The notes: generated from the sequence alone by a model not told the origin. A DNA stretch of 49,113 nucleotides from Muriicola sp. Z0-33 (GCF_026126425.1 NZ_JAFMPW010000020.1:1-49113), one strand, 5' to 3'; positions 1 through 9,228 are shown, counted from the first letter of the stretch. Program-made: numbers and translations.

Positions 1-90
1 CATCTCGCCTGTTCACTAAAAATGTACCCCGTACATTTTCTTTACGCTCCAGCGCCCTGGGGAGGTAAAGGCTATGATCCGGTTCCTTAA
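1..90 (+). CDS. yidD: YidD-like membrane protein insertion factor, 3' end only
   Basis: Only the last 29 codons are inside the window. The frame that stops at TAA 88-90 ends in PWGGKGYDPVP, closely matching the characteristic C-terminus of YidD (HPWGGSGYDPVP in many members), a small membrane-associated protein that helps YidC-dependent insertion. Its place directly before lgt fits an arrangement I recall in Bacteroidota. The residues just before this tail do not resemble the usual K-R-I-x-x-C-H-P stretch, and the usual Cys-His is replaced by Ala-Pro-Ala. The gene may therefore be divergent or damaged. The call rests on the C-terminal motif and context only. Confidence 0.5.
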   Translation, partial: HLACSLKMYPVHFLYAPAPWGGKGYDPVP

Positions 91-186
91 ATTAAACACA
101 AATGTTACCCTCTTGTTTCAATTTCAAATACGAATTGCGAAGTACTTTCTACTAAATAACTATCTTAGCCCAACAAAAAAAACAGT

Positions 187-1152
187 ATGTATTTTTTAGG
201 TATTACCTGGAATCCTAACGAGACACTTTTCAATATTGGATTCATTCAGATCAAATATTATAACCTGCTTTGGATAATAGCTTTTGCTGTTGGCTGGTTC
301 CTGATGAAAAAGATATTCCAGAATGAAAAGAAATCTATAGAAAAATTGGATTCCCTTTTCATTTATACTGTTTTAGCCACAATGCTTGGTGCTCGATTGG
401 GCCATGTATTTTTTTACGATTGGCCGTATTATAAAAATCATTTGGCCGAAATCTTACTTCCCATCAGGGAGAGCAGTGGCGGATCTCTTTTCGGATTAAT
501 CAATGGTTATGAATTTACCGGTTTTACTGGTTTGGCAAGTCATGGGGCAGCAATTGGTGTAATTATAGGAATGTATTTACTCAGCAGGAAATATAAAGAC
601 ATGAAGATACTATGGCTCCTGGACAGAGTAGTTATCCCTGTTGCATTGGGAGCATTTTGTGTTAGATTGGGGAATTTCTTTAATTCGGAGATCAATGGTA
701 AAGTCACAGATAAGGCATTTCTATTTGCGACAAGGTTTGTAAGGGATTCCGATGATATGCCCGCCTCTGAAGCCTTAAGGGTGACCAATGAAAGGTCTGT
801 CAATGCGGCATATGCAGCTATAGAATCTAATCCTAAATTTGCTGAGTACCTTCAGGCTATTCCTTATAGGCATCCGGCACAATTGTATGAAGGGTTTTGC
901 TATATTTTTGTCTTTCTGATACTCTACTATTTTTATTGGAAAACAGATAAGAAAAACAAACCAGGATTCTTATTTGGCCTCTTTTTGGTCATGCTTTGGA
1001 CCGTTCGTTTCTTTGTAGAATTTGTGAAGAAAAGCCAGGGTGGGTTTGAAGATTCATTGGGTGTCCTTTCCACTGGTCAGTGGCTGAGCATCCCGTTTAT
1101 TTTCATCGGGTTGTATTTTATTTTCAAATCTAACAAGGTCACCACCAGCTAA
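187..1152 (+). CDS. lgt: Prolipoprotein diacylglyceryl transferase Lgt
   Basis: Lgt moves a diacylglyceryl group from phosphatidylglycerol to the lipobox cysteine of prolipoproteins, the first step of lipoprotein maturation in the inner membrane. The 321-residue protein is multi-spanning. It has GARLGH near residues 68-73, the conserved His in ASHGA near 119, the family signature RLGNFFNSEING near 160-171 and HPAQLYEG in the C-terminal third. Length is slightly above the E. coli enzyme because of an inserted stretch after the signature (about residues 172-220), which I believe is common in Bacteroidota Lgt. It is followed 28 bases later by a lipoprotein gene, a likely co-transcribed neighbour. 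Confidence 0.96.
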   Translation: MYFLGITWNPNETLFNIGFIQIKYYNLLWIIAFAVGWFLMKKIFQNEKKSIEKLDSLFIYTVLATMLGARLGHVFFYDWPYYKNHLAEILLPIRESSGGSLFGLINGYEFTGFTGLASHGAAIGVIIGMYLLSRKYKDMKILWLLDRVVIPVALGAFCVRLGNFFNSEINGKVTDKAFLFATRFVRDSDDMPASEALRVTNERSVNAAYAAIESNPKFAEYLQAIPYRHPAQLYEGFCYIFVFLILYYFYWKTDKKNKPGFLFGLFLVMLWTVRFFVEFVKKSQGGFEDSLGVLSTGQWLSIPFIFIGLYFIFKSNKVTTS

Positions 1153-1180
1153 TAGAAGTTCAGCGTTTAGAATACATAAA

Positions 1181-1675
1181 ATGAATATAGGCAACAGATC
1201 GGTATTGATCTTACTTCTCGGGTTTATTATCTCTTTTAGCGCTTGCAAAGAAACCAAAAAAAAAGTAGTTACAACCACCCCTGTAACATTCACTAAAGAG
1301 GGTGAGTTAAGTATCTATAATGGTAAAACAGATTCGCTGACCACCAAACTCAGTATTGAAATCGCCAACTCTGATTACGAGACCCAAACCGGCTTAATGT
1401 ACAGGGAGTCCATGGATGCCAATCAGGGCATGTTGTTTATTTTTCCAGAGGAAGCCATGCGTTCATTTTATATGAAGAACACCAAAATTCCTTTAGACAT
1501 TATATATATAGACAGGGAGAAGCGTATTGTTAGCATACAAAAAAATGCCCAACCTTTTGATGAATCCGGACTACCTTCCACGGCACCTGCTCAATACGTT
1601 CTGGAGGTCAACGCAGGGCTTACAGATCAATGGGATGTAAAGCAAGGCGATAGAATCGAGTACAGCAAAAACTAA
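1181..1675 (+). CDS. DUF192 family lipoprotein
   Basis: The 164-residue protein begins with a hydrophobic signal sequence ending in the lipobox-like FSAC, so it is probably a lipoprotein with Cys near residue 21. The rest is a DUF192 domain with the usual features: a segment like TGLMYRESMDANQGMLF, then FYMKNTKIPLDIIYID and a C-terminal VLEVNAG. DUF192 proteins have a small beta-barrel-like fold and no firmly known function. It lies 28 bases after lgt in the same direction and is probably in the same transcript, so the enzyme upstream may lipidate its product. Confidence 0.88.
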   Translation: MNIGNRSVLILLLGFIISFSACKETKKKVVTTTPVTFTKEGELSIYNGKTDSLTTKLSIEIANSDYETQTGLMYRESMDANQGMLFIFPEEAMRSFYMKNTKIPLDIIYIDREKRIVSIQKNAQPFDESGLPSTAPAQYVLEVNAGLTDQWDVKQGDRIEYSKN

Positions 1676-1838
1676 CTTCTAAAAGTGATTGCCCTGAAGA
1701 TTATAATTGACACTAACAAAGGGCATTCGCTATCTGCTACCCTTTTTGAAGGGCCATTAAAAAACAATTCGGGCTCAGTTTATGGAAAAAGACATAGAAA
1801 TGGTTAAACAGCAACTAAAGAATCTTTTATAGTTAGTC

Positions 1839-2363
1839 ATGGGGAAATTATTACTTGTGGGGGCAGAGACAGAGCGACTGTCTTTTCGGAAGATAGTACC
1901 TTCCGATTTTGAAACATGGTTACCATTTCACCAGGACCCTAGAAGCACTCAATATTGGGAAGGTATACCAAAGGATCCTTTCCAGGCCTGTACGGAGCAG
2001 TTTCAACGCTTATTTGACAGGTATGAAAAGAATCTCGGAGGCATGAATGCCCTGATTAAAAAAGACACCAACCAATTTATTGGTATCTGTGGTCTGTTAA
2101 TACAAAGCGTTGACGAGGTAGAAGAATTGGAAATTGGATATTCTATACTTCCTGAATACTGGAAAAATGGTTATGCCTCCGAAGCGGCCATCAAATGCCG
2201 GGAATATGCCTTTGAACATAAGTTGAGTACATCTCTTATTTCCATTATCCATGTAGACAATCTCCCTTCTAAGAAAGTGGCCAGAAACAACGGAATGATA
2301 TTGGATAAAAGAACTGTCTATAAAAACAATCCGGTAGAAATCTTCCGAGTTAAGAGCAAGTAG
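1839..2363 (+). CDS. GNAT family N-acetyltransferase (RimJ/RimL-like)
   Basis: This 174-residue protein shows the acetyl-CoA binding architecture of the GNAT fold. It begins with ETERLSFRKIVPSDF, typical of RimJ/RimL-type members, and carries motif A in LPEYWKNGYASEAA (about residues 106-119), followed by a region like HVDNLPSKKVARNNGM that is typical of motif B. The substrate cannot be read from the sequence; relatives acetylate protein N-termini, antibiotics or small amines. The 163 bases before it contain a 16-codon ORF (1782-1832) ending six bases upstream of the start, which may be a leader or chance. Confidence 0.85.
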   Translation: MGKLLLVGAETERLSFRKIVPSDFETWLPFHQDPRSTQYWEGIPKDPFQACTEQFQRLFDRYEKNLGGMNALIKKDTNQFIGICGLLIQSVDEVEELEIGYSILPEYWKNGYASEAAIKCREYAFEHKLSTSLISIIHVDNLPSKKVARNNGMILDKRTVYKNNPVEIFRVKSK

Positions 2364-2576
2364 CAGGCCTATTTATTTTAAAGAAGTGCGGAGGCATACA
2401 AGGGTATGTGGCATTAAATTTCAAGCTGTTATATCGGTACATGCTCATCTGCGTTCATATAATCTAACTCAGGTCTGTAGGTAGTGAAAATATTGTAGCT
2501 CACAACAGGCTTTGTACTGCGCAAAGAACAAATTCTAAATGAATACTCTATTTTAGCAACACATTCGATGTAAAAA

Positions 2577-3806
2577 ATGATTAAAAAACACAGGGCCATA
2601 TTTATTAACAATGATTCTGACAAGCAGGGTTTAATTGAGCGTATTTTAGAGGGCCCGGTCTCAAATCCTTTTGAAGATCTAAAAGGACAGCAAGGCGCCC
2701 TGTTTTCTAAACTTGCGCTTGATAAATACATTGAAGAAGAAGTACTGCACGACCAAAAGGTCCTCACAAAACATTCAAAACAAAGCCTTCGCTCTATGAG
2801 CAGTGGTGAAAGAAAAAAGGCATTATTAGGTCACATTAAAAACAGCAGCCCCGAATTTCTGATTTTAGACAACCCCTTTGACAATCTGGATGTAGGCTCA
2901 GTTGATGACCTTAAACAACAACTTTCCTTGATGTCGAAGAAGACCACCATGCTACAGATTATTAGTCGAAAAAAGGATTTGTTACCCTTTATTAAGGAAT
3001 ACTATATGCTAGAGGACAAACGCTTGCTAGCCAAAAGTTACGACATCCAAAGCGTGGAGGAGACCTTCTTTGGAGATGAACTTCCTGCTCCTTTAAGTGC
3101 CATTAACCATAGTGGTGAAGAACTTATTAAGTTTAAGGGTATAACGGTAAACTATGAGGGCATGCCCGTTCTAGACAACATCAATTGGGTAATCTGTAAG
3201 GGAGAATTCTGGCAACTAAAAGGCAAAAACGGCAGTGGCAAAACCACACTACTTTCAATGATTACCGGGGACAATCCTAAAGGCTATGGCCAGGAGTTGT
3301 TTCTTTTTGGCAAGAAAAAAGGAAGTGGCGAAAGTATATGGGAGATTAAAACCAAGATTGGATATTTTACTCCGGCCATGATCGATAGGTTTAAAGGCTA
3401 TCACAGTCTGGAAAATATGCTCATTTCCGGCCTTACAGATTCTATCGGGCTTTATGTACAACCTTCCGAAATTCAGATCAGAATTGCAAAACAATGGCTA
3501 CAGCTCATCGGCATGGAAAAATTACGGCACACCTACTTTCACGACCTTTCAATGGGGCAGCAAAGACTAATAATGTGTATCAGGGCTATGATTAAACATC
3601 CATTACTATTAATTCTGGATGAACCTACAGCAGGCTTAGACGATAAGAGTGCGGCTTTGTTTGTTGCTCTGGTCAACAAAATTGCCAGTGAAAGCGATAC
3701 CAGTATCATCTTTGTTTCCCATAGAGAAGAAGCTGGTTTAAATGCAAATCTTGTATATGAGTTACTTCCGGGAAAAAGGGGCTCTACAGGAAAACGACAA
3801 GAATAA
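2577..3806 (+). CDS. Tandem ABC ATPase with degenerate first nucleotide-binding domain
   Basis: A 409-residue protein with two ABC ATPase domains and no membrane segment. The second domain (about residues 185-400) is complete: Walker A GKNGSGKTT, signature LSMGQQR, Walker B LLILDEPTAGLD and switch His in SHREE. The first domain has a signature-like SSGERKK and a Walker-B-like LILDNPFDNLD, but its P-loop position reads NNDSDKQGL and lacks the glycines. An in-frame TAA at 2571-2573 fixes the start, so a Walker A is not hidden upstream. The layout resembles ModF/PhrA-type ATPases. The next gene, four bases on, encodes a four-helix membrane protein that could be a partner (inference). Substrate unknown. 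Confidence 0.82.
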   Translation: MIKKHRAIFINNDSDKQGLIERILEGPVSNPFEDLKGQQGALFSKLALDKYIEEEVLHDQKVLTKHSKQSLRSMSSGERKKALLGHIKNSSPEFLILDNPFDNLDVGSVDDLKQQLSLMSKKTTMLQIISRKKDLLPFIKEYYMLEDKRLLAKSYDIQSVEETFFGDELPAPLSAINHSGEELIKFKGITVNYEGMPVLDNINWVICKGEFWQLKGKNGSGKTTLLSMITGDNPKGYGQELFLFGKKKGSGESIWEIKTKIGYFTPAMIDRFKGYHSLENMLISGLTDSIGLYVQPSEIQIRIAKQWLQLIGMEKLRHTYFHDLSMGQQRLIMCIRAMIKHPLLLILDEPTAGLDDKSAALFVALVNKIASESDTSIIFVSHREEAGLNANLVYELLPGKRGSTGKRQE

Positions 3807-3809
3807 ATC

Positions 3810-4274
3810 ATGATAGAAAACATGCTCATTGTTGGTGCAATAGGTAGTGGCTTGTTCACATGCTTCCTGGCCTTATTTGCCATCAGTGGATGGGTAAAAT
3901 ACCTGCGGGATGAAGCGGGGAGATTTCAAAAAAAGTGGAATTGGAAAGCGGTAAGCAGTGTGTTTATTTTCATTGTTTTACTATTGGGTATTCTTCTTTG
4001 GGGTAACAACAGACTGGGACTGTACTATATGGATAACCCAACTTCAATAGCATTATTTTTGAATGCCTTTGGGATCTTCTTTTTTATACATCTCTTTGAT
4101 CTTATAATTATAGATTACTTCCTGATAGTAAAGTGGCATCCAAAGTTCTTGAATCTTCCGGATACGGAGTATTACACCACTATAAAACCTCATTTTATTG
4201 GGTTTGTTCGCGGCCTTCCCTTTGGTATTATAGGAAGCATTCTGGCCACTGCAATTTCTATTATTATGACATAA
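3810..4274 (+). CDS. Hypothetical four-helix membrane protein
   Basis: I do not recognise the family. The 154-residue protein has about four hydrophobic segments (near residues 5-27, 47-65, 80-105 and 130-152) and no catalytic motif that I can identify. It starts four bases after the ABC ATPase stop codon, so the two are almost certainly translated from one transcript, and a strong terminator follows three bases after its stop. A membrane partner of the ATPase is possible but it is short for a transporter permease. Confidence 0.72.
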   Translation: MIENMLIVGAIGSGLFTCFLALFAISGWVKYLRDEAGRFQKKWNWKAVSSVFIFIVLLLGILLWGNNRLGLYYMDNPTSIALFLNAFGIFFFIHLFDLIIIDYFLIVKWHPKFLNLPDTEYYTTIKPHFIGFVRGLPFGIIGSILATAISIIMT

Positions 4275-4279
4275 AAAAA

Positions 4280-4316
4280 CCGCTTAAATCAACATTGAAA
4301 TTAAGCGGCTTTTTTG
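4280..4316. terminator. Bidirectional intrinsic terminator between convergent genes
   Basis: An 8-bp perfect stem CCGCTTAA / TTAAGCGG (4280-4287 with 4301-4308) with A-rich DNA on its left and a T run on its right. It can end transcription from the left (ABC operon) and from the right (secDF). Confidence 0.85.
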
Positions 4317-4329
4317 AGATTATTTAATT

Positions 4330-7284
4330 CTATTCCTTCTCGTTCATTATCCTTTTTCTAAGCGAATCGAACATGACTGGTGTTGCGATAAATACCGAAG
4401 AGTAAGTACCTACAATTACACCAACGATCATCGCGAACATAAAGCCTCTGAGAGACTCTCCTCCAAAAGTAAAAATCGCCAGCAATACCACCAATGTGGT
4501 AAGGGATGTATTTAACGTTCTACTCAAAGTACTGTTCAAAGCCAGGTTAATGTTATTACCTGCACGCCAACCCTTTTCGCTAACAATCTCCCTGATTCTG
4601 TCGAACACTACCACGGTATCATTCAGGGAATATCCTATTACTGTAAGTATGGCTGCAATAAAGGCCTGATCTATTTCCATGCTAAATGGCATAATCTTAC
4701 TGGTTAATGAAAAGATACCCAATACGATCAGTACATCATGAAAAACAGCGGTTACAGCACCTAAAGAGAATTGCCATTTTCGGAATCGCAACAGTATATA
4801 TAAGAAGACTACCGCAAGAGAACCAATAATAGCCCATAATGCATTCTTTTTAATATCATCTGCAATCGTCGGGCCTACTTTACGGTATTTCATCACCCCA
4901 ACATTGTCATTTGTACCTCCCGGGATGAAGTCGTTCATAGTAGTGCCATCGGGTAAATATTTTTGCAGATTAACATAAAGACTGTCCAGTATCTCATTAT
5001 CAACTTCTGTGCCTCCTTCAGCAACTTTGTATTTGGTAGTCACCATGATCTGGTTGGCATCCCCAAAAATTTTGGCACTGGCACTTCCAAGAGACTCTGA
5101 TAATTCTGATGATATTTCTGACGGATTCACCGGGTTGACAAATCGTATCTGATAATTTCGCCCTCCGACAAAATCCACACCCTGATCCAGTCCCTGTGTA
5201 AATAATGAAAATAGTCCAACACTGACCAAAATAGCCGACAAGACATAGGCAATCTTTCTTTTATTAAGGAAGTTAATGCTCAGGTTGGTAAACAGGTTTT
5301 TGGTAATAGATGTAGAGAAATCCAGGCGTCTGGTTTTTCCAGATATATACCAATCTACCAATAATCTGGTGATAAAAATAGCCGTGAACAATGAGGTCAG
5401 AATACCTATGATTAATGTCGTAGCAAAACCTTTAATTGGTCCGGAACCAAATACCAATAATATAAGGGCCGTTAACCCAGTGGTAATATTGGCATCCAGA
5501 ATTGAGGAAAGGGCGTTACTAAAGCCATCAGAAATTGCCTGGCTCTTACCTTTTCCTTTTGCTATTTCTTCTTTAATACGTTCAAAGATCAGTACGTTAG
5601 CATCTACAGACATACCAATTGTCAGTACAATACCGGCAATACCAGGTAATGTAAGAACAGCATCAAGACTTGCCAGAACCCCGAAAATCAGCACGATGTT
5701 AAAGATCAGTGCGATATCTGCAAATATTCCTGCCTTGCCATAGTAGAATATCATCCAAATCAGTACAAATACAAAGGCGATCAGGAACGATTTAAACCCG
5801 CTGTCGATGGCTTCTTGCCCCAATGAAGGTCCTACCACAAAGGAATCTATAATCTCTGCAGAGGCAGGTAATTTACCTGCTCGTAGTACGTTCGCTATAT
5901 CTTTTGTTTCATTTACAGTAAAGCTTCCGGTGATTTCCGAGCTTCCACCAGATATACCTCCTACCTGAGAAACCCCAGGAGCGGTATACACTTTATTGTC
6001 CAGAACAATGGCAATACCGGTATTGTTAAGGTTGGCCTCACTGGTTAACTTTTCCCATAGTTTTGCTCCTCTAACGTTCATATCCATTCCAACGGCTGGT
6101 CTGTTGAACTGGTCAAACTGATCTCTTGCATCGCTTACGACATCTCCGCTGATCCTCGGCAAATTATCCCGGTTAGATTTTAAAGCATAAAGGGCAGCTA
6201 CCTCAGAATCTTTAGAAGGGCGTTCCCAAAGAAATTTTGAGAATTGAACATCGGCCGGCAAAAGTCGTCGTATTTGAGGTAATCTTAACCAGGCCCCTAT
6301 TTGGGCGGTATCCTTAACCGCGGCTACGCCAATGGCATAGTTTGGACCAGGGATTTGCAATTTGTCTATCAAAGGATTCCTCTCGGTAGAGAGATCTAAA
6401 GAATCCTGAGCAACATCGGACAATAAGGAATCTATCTCCGACTCTTCTTTTACTTCTTCTTCCTCCTGATCTTCAACAATGGTCTTAAGTTCATTATTAG
6501 CCTGTATCAGGAAATTGATCAAACTTTGATTACCAGATTCATAGGTTTCCCAGAATTCTAACTGAGCTGTACTTGAAAGCAGATCCTGAGCTCTGGCAAT
6601 ATCTCTGGCACCAGGCAGCTCTACTAAAATACGTCCGGAATTACCTTCACGCTGAATATTGGGTTGTGTTACACCGAAGCCATCTATACGTTCTCTAAGT
6701 ACTTCAAAGGCAGAGACAACAGACTCGTCTATTTTTCTTCTAATGATGGGTTTAACCTCATCATCGGTCATTTGAAAATTTATTTCATCACTTAAACCTT
6801 TGTTTGCAAAAATATCCGGAGAAGCAAGTTGTACATCTCCTTTAATCTGATCAAAAGCATCAAAAAATAATTCCAGATAGGTATCATCACTACTGGTTGA
6901 AGCCAAATCAGCATCTTCCAGAGCCTTATTAAAAACAGGGTTTTTAGTGTTGTCTGCGAGCCCTTTCAAAATATCTTTAACCGATATTTGCAGGGTTACA
7001 TTAATACCTCCTTTAAGGTCTAATCCCTTGTTTAACTCCTCTTCCTTAGCTTCTTCATAGGTGGTATAACCCAGAATTGGGTTCTTGCCAATGGAGTCCA
7101 GATAAGTCGCTTCTAGTGCTTCTCTCTTGGCTACATAGTCCTCTTCCGAAGAAGAAATGGTGGTTGCGGCATAAACCTCAGCTTCATTTTCTATTTTGCT
7201 CGTAATGAAAGTATAAGACAGTTGATAAATACTGACAATCCCGAACAGGAAGGCAAAAAGCTTTATAAGTCCTTTATTCTGCAT
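4330..7284 (-). CDS. secDF: Protein translocase subunit SecDF (fusion)
   Basis: This 984-residue inner-membrane protein fuses SecD and SecF, which pull exported proteins through SecYEG using the proton gradient. The SecD half has an N-terminal helix, LDLKGGINVTLQ near residue 88, a long periplasmic domain, and the membrane motif MSVDANVLIFERIKEE. The SecF half begins after about residue 660, with VDFVGGRNYQIRF and the second set of six helices including NDTVVVFDRIRE. The fusion is usual in Bacteroidota. A promoter-like pair lies upstream (-7 box at 7335-7342). It converges on the ABC operon, sharing a terminator. An acidic stretch near residue 268 (EDQEEEEVKEESE) sits in the periplasmic part. 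Confidence 0.96.
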   Translation of the reverse strand: MQNKGLIKLFAFLFGIVSIYQLSYTFITSKIENEAEVYAATTISSSEEDYVAKREALEATYLDSIGKNPILGYTTYEEAKEEELNKGLDLKGGINVTLQISVKDILKGLADNTKNPVFNKALEDADLASTSSDDTYLELFFDAFDQIKGDVQLASPDIFANKGLSDEINFQMTDDEVKPIIRRKIDESVVSAFEVLRERIDGFGVTQPNIQREGNSGRILVELPGARDIARAQDLLSSTAQLEFWETYESGNQSLINFLIQANNELKTIVEDQEEEEVKEESEIDSLLSDVAQDSLDLSTERNPLIDKLQIPGPNYAIGVAAVKDTAQIGAWLRLPQIRRLLPADVQFSKFLWERPSKDSEVAALYALKSNRDNLPRISGDVVSDARDQFDQFNRPAVGMDMNVRGAKLWEKLTSEANLNNTGIAIVLDNKVYTAPGVSQVGGISGGSSEITGSFTVNETKDIANVLRAGKLPASAEIIDSFVVGPSLGQEAIDSGFKSFLIAFVFVLIWMIFYYGKAGIFADIALIFNIVLIFGVLASLDAVLTLPGIAGIVLTIGMSVDANVLIFERIKEEIAKGKGKSQAISDGFSNALSSILDANITTGLTALILLVFGSGPIKGFATTLIIGILTSLFTAIFITRLLVDWYISGKTRRLDFSTSITKNLFTNLSINFLNKRKIAYVLSAILVSVGLFSLFTQGLDQGVDFVGGRNYQIRFVNPVNPSEISSELSESLGSASAKIFGDANQIMVTTKYKVAEGGTEVDNEILDSLYVNLQKYLPDGTTMNDFIPGGTNDNVGVMKYRKVGPTIADDIKKNALWAIIGSLAVVFLYILLRFRKWQFSLGAVTAVFHDVLIVLGIFSLTSKIMPFSMEIDQAFIAAILTVIGYSLNDTVVVFDRIREIVSEKGWRAGNNINLALNSTLSRTLNTSLTTLVVLLAIFTFGGESLRGFMFAMIVGVIVGTYSSVFIATPVMFDSLRKRIMNEKE

Positions 7285-7334
7285 GAGTTAGTTGAATTTG
7301 TTTTTGAATTACTCTTGGATTTGCAAACAGCGTG

Positions 7335-7365
7335 CAAATATATTATTTCCAAGAGGAACTGACAA
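7335..7365 (-). promoter_or_regulatory. Promoter of secDF (Bacteroidota type)
   Basis: Read on the minus strand, TTG (7363-7365) is followed after 20 bases by TATATTTG (7335-7342). This fits the Bacteroidota consensus TTTG, 17-23 bases, TAnnTTTG. It lies about 50 bases before the secDF start. Confidence 0.6.
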
Positions 7366-7391
7366 TTAATTTCGGGTATTTGTAACACATC

Positions 7392-7424
7392 AAAAAGGGC
7401 ATTCCGATTGAATCGAAATGCCCT
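7392..7424 (-). terminator. Intrinsic terminator of mdh
   Basis: Stem AGGGCATTTCGATT paired with AATCGGAATGCCCT on the minus strand (7411-7424 with 7396-7409, one mismatch), followed by a five-T run (7396-7392). It lies just downstream of mdh. Confidence 0.8.
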
Positions 7425-7460
7425 GAAAACTCATTTTAGAACGAGGAGTCTATTATTTAT

Positions 7461-8387
7461 TTAAACTTCCAGTAAGCCATTAGTCTTTGAAACCCCCTCA
7501 GCACTTTCCTGCATTTTGGCTTTTTCTGCATCACTAAGTTCAATTTCAACTATTTGTTCAATCCCGTTTTTACCAAGAATTACAGGCACCCCAATACAGA
7601 GGTCGTTGAGGCCGTATTCCCCTTCCAATAATGTAGAGCAGGGGAACATTTTCTTTTGATCACATGCTATTGCCTGTACCAATCCTGAAACAGCTGCACC
7701 TGGAGCATACCAGGCACTTGTGCCCAGAAGTTTTGTAAGGGTAGCTCCCCCTACTTTGGTATCTTCCGCTACTTGTTGCAGACGTTCCGTTGAAAGGAAT
7801 TCCGAAACTTTAACACTATTTCTCGTTGCGTGCGCCGTAAGTGGCACCATTCCTTTATCACTATGACCGCCAATTACCATACCGTCCACATCAGAAATTG
7901 GTGCTTCCAGGGCTTCTGCAAGTCGGTACTTAAAACGGGCACTATCCAAGGCTCCACCCATACCAATTATCTTATTTTTTGGAAGATCTATGGTCTTATG
8001 AGCCAGATAGGTCATGGTGTCCATAGGGTTACTTACAACAATAAGAATCACATTTGGAGAATGCTCAACAAGGCTGGAACAAACGCTTTTCACTATTCCT
8101 GCATTTATGCCTATTAGTTCTTCTCTTGTCATTCCTGGTTTTCTTGGAATACCCGAAGTAACCACAGCAATGTCGCTATTCGCCGTTTTAGAATAATCCC
8201 CGGTAGTTCCAGTAATTTTGGTATCAAAGCCATTTAAAGATGCGGTTTGCATCAGGTCCATTGCCTTCCCTTCGGCATAACCTTCTTTAATATCTAGTAA
8301 TACCACCTCAGAAGCAAAATCTTTTATTGCTATATACTCTGCACAACTGGCGCCCACGGCACCTGCACCAACTACTGTAACTTTCAT
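7461..8387 (-). CDS. mdh: Malate dehydrogenase (LDH-like type)
   Basis: NAD-dependent oxidation of malate to oxaloacetate in the TCA cycle. The 308-residue protein starts with the Rossmann motif VVGAGAVGASCAEY (GxGxxG near residues 7-12). It has substrate-binding arginines in IPRKPGMTREEL, NPMDTM, and the catalytic His in GGHSDKGMVPLT. Length and sequence place it with the LDH-like malate dehydrogenases common in Bacteroidota rather than the E. coli type. It is monocistronic: a terminator follows at 7392-7424 and a likely -7 box TAAATTTG lies on the minus strand at 8479-8486. Confidence 0.95.
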   Translation of the reverse strand: MKVTVVGAGAVGASCAEYIAIKDFASEVVLLDIKEGYAEGKAMDLMQTASLNGFDTKITGTTGDYSKTANSDIAVVTSGIPRKPGMTREELIGINAGIVKSVCSSLVEHSPNVILIVVSNPMDTMTYLAHKTIDLPKNKIIGMGGALDSARFKYRLAEALEAPISDVDGMVIGGHSDKGMVPLTAHATRNSVKVSEFLSTERLQQVAEDTKVGGATLTKLLGTSAWYAPGAAVSGLVQAIACDQKKMFPCSTLLEGEYGLNDLCIGVPVILGKNGIEQIVEIELSDAEKAKMQESAEGVSKTNGLLEV

Positions 8388-8478
8388 CTATTTAATGTTT
8401 TAAATTTTCCAATTAGTAACTACTTATTTTAATCGATAACACCTCCCATTCGGGGCTTCAAAAATAGGTTATTTTAGG

Positions 8479-8486
8479 CAAATTTA
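8479..8486 (-). promoter_or_regulatory. Putative -7 box for mdh
   Basis: Minus-strand TAAATTTG matches the Bacteroidota -7 consensus TAnnTTTG exactly, about 90 bases before the mdh start. No good -33 element is seen. The rest of 8388-8686 is AT-rich and holds no gene I can support. Confidence 0.4.
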
Positions 8487-8686
8487 ACAGCGTTTGCAGC
8501 CTTTACTCTTAATTAATTTATTGGGGAAACTTGGGATCTAAGAATGCTCTATGCCGTTTTATATGTTAAAGAAATAAGCCGTTTATCGAAGATCGTGTAA
8601 TAATTGTGTTATTCGTCGAGTTTTGACAATAGAGTAAGCATTACGGACGTTATCACCATACCCAAATCCTAAAAATTAACCTACAA

Positions 8687-9058
8687 ATGAAAAAGCTTTT
8701 TTCATTTATGGCAATTATAGCAATTGTTTTTGCCAGCAACTGTACACGAATACCGGAAAATAATGATCCAGTAATTGGTATATGGTACAAAATTGAAGTC
8801 CAAAACACAAGTGAGACCAGTAAGCAAACCATTCGTCAGGAATGGATATTTAATGATGCTTATTTAGGTCGTTATCACAGGTACAATGGCAATCAACTAG
8901 AATTTATAACCGATTTCAGTTGGGAACGGAACGAAGATCAATATACAATTTCGTATCCCGGTACAGACATGTCAGACAATATAGTAAGCATGAATACCTC
9001 TTCCGATCGAGAGTTGTTGGAAGACAGCCAGGGGAATGTCCTGGCCCAAAGAGAGTAA
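8687..9058 (+). CDS. Hypothetical lipoprotein, lipocalin-like
   Basis: A 123-residue protein with an N-terminal signal MKKLFSFMAIIAIVFASNC whose cysteine near residue 19 may be lipidated (the -1 residue is Asn, less usual for a lipobox). The mature part contains alternating strands with aromatic residues (VIGIWYKIEV, RQEWIFNDAYLGRYHRY, YTISYPGTD), reminiscent of the small lipocalin-like proteins of flavobacteria. No function can be assigned. It is a single-gene unit with its own terminator at 9088-9116. Confidence 0.75.
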   Translation: MKKLFSFMAIIAIVFASNCTRIPENNDPVIGIWYKIEVQNTSETSKQTIRQEWIFNDAYLGRYHRYNGNQLEFITDFSWERNEDQYTISYPGTDMSDNIVSMNTSSDRELLEDSQGNVLAQRE

Positions 9059-9087
9059 GTCCCCTTAATTTTTTCCATATAGTTATG

Positions 9088-9120
9088 AAAGCAGCCTTTG
9101 ATATAAAGGCTGCTTTTTTT
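9088..9120 (+). terminator. Intrinsic terminator
   Basis: Perfect 12-bp stem AAAGCAGCCTTT (9088-9099) with AAAGGCTGCTTT (9105-9116), ending in a T run. It serves the lipoprotein gene upstream. Confidence 0.88.
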
Positions 9121-9228
9121 ATTTGATACAAGAACTGGTATTAGAGACTTTTCACTAATCAGCAGGACATTATAGCAGATTCCTTCTTTATAAGGGATTG
9201 TTGTGTTTTACAGTATATGGCAGCTTGG

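Noticed and set aside
1782-1832. 16-codon ORF MEKDIEMVKQQLKNLL before the acetyltransferase
   Set aside because: Too short and without conserved features; could be a chance ORF or a leader, so I do not list it as a gene.
5276-5743. 155-codon plus-strand ORF inside secDF
   Set aside because: Antisense shadow of secDF membrane segments; no start context or family.
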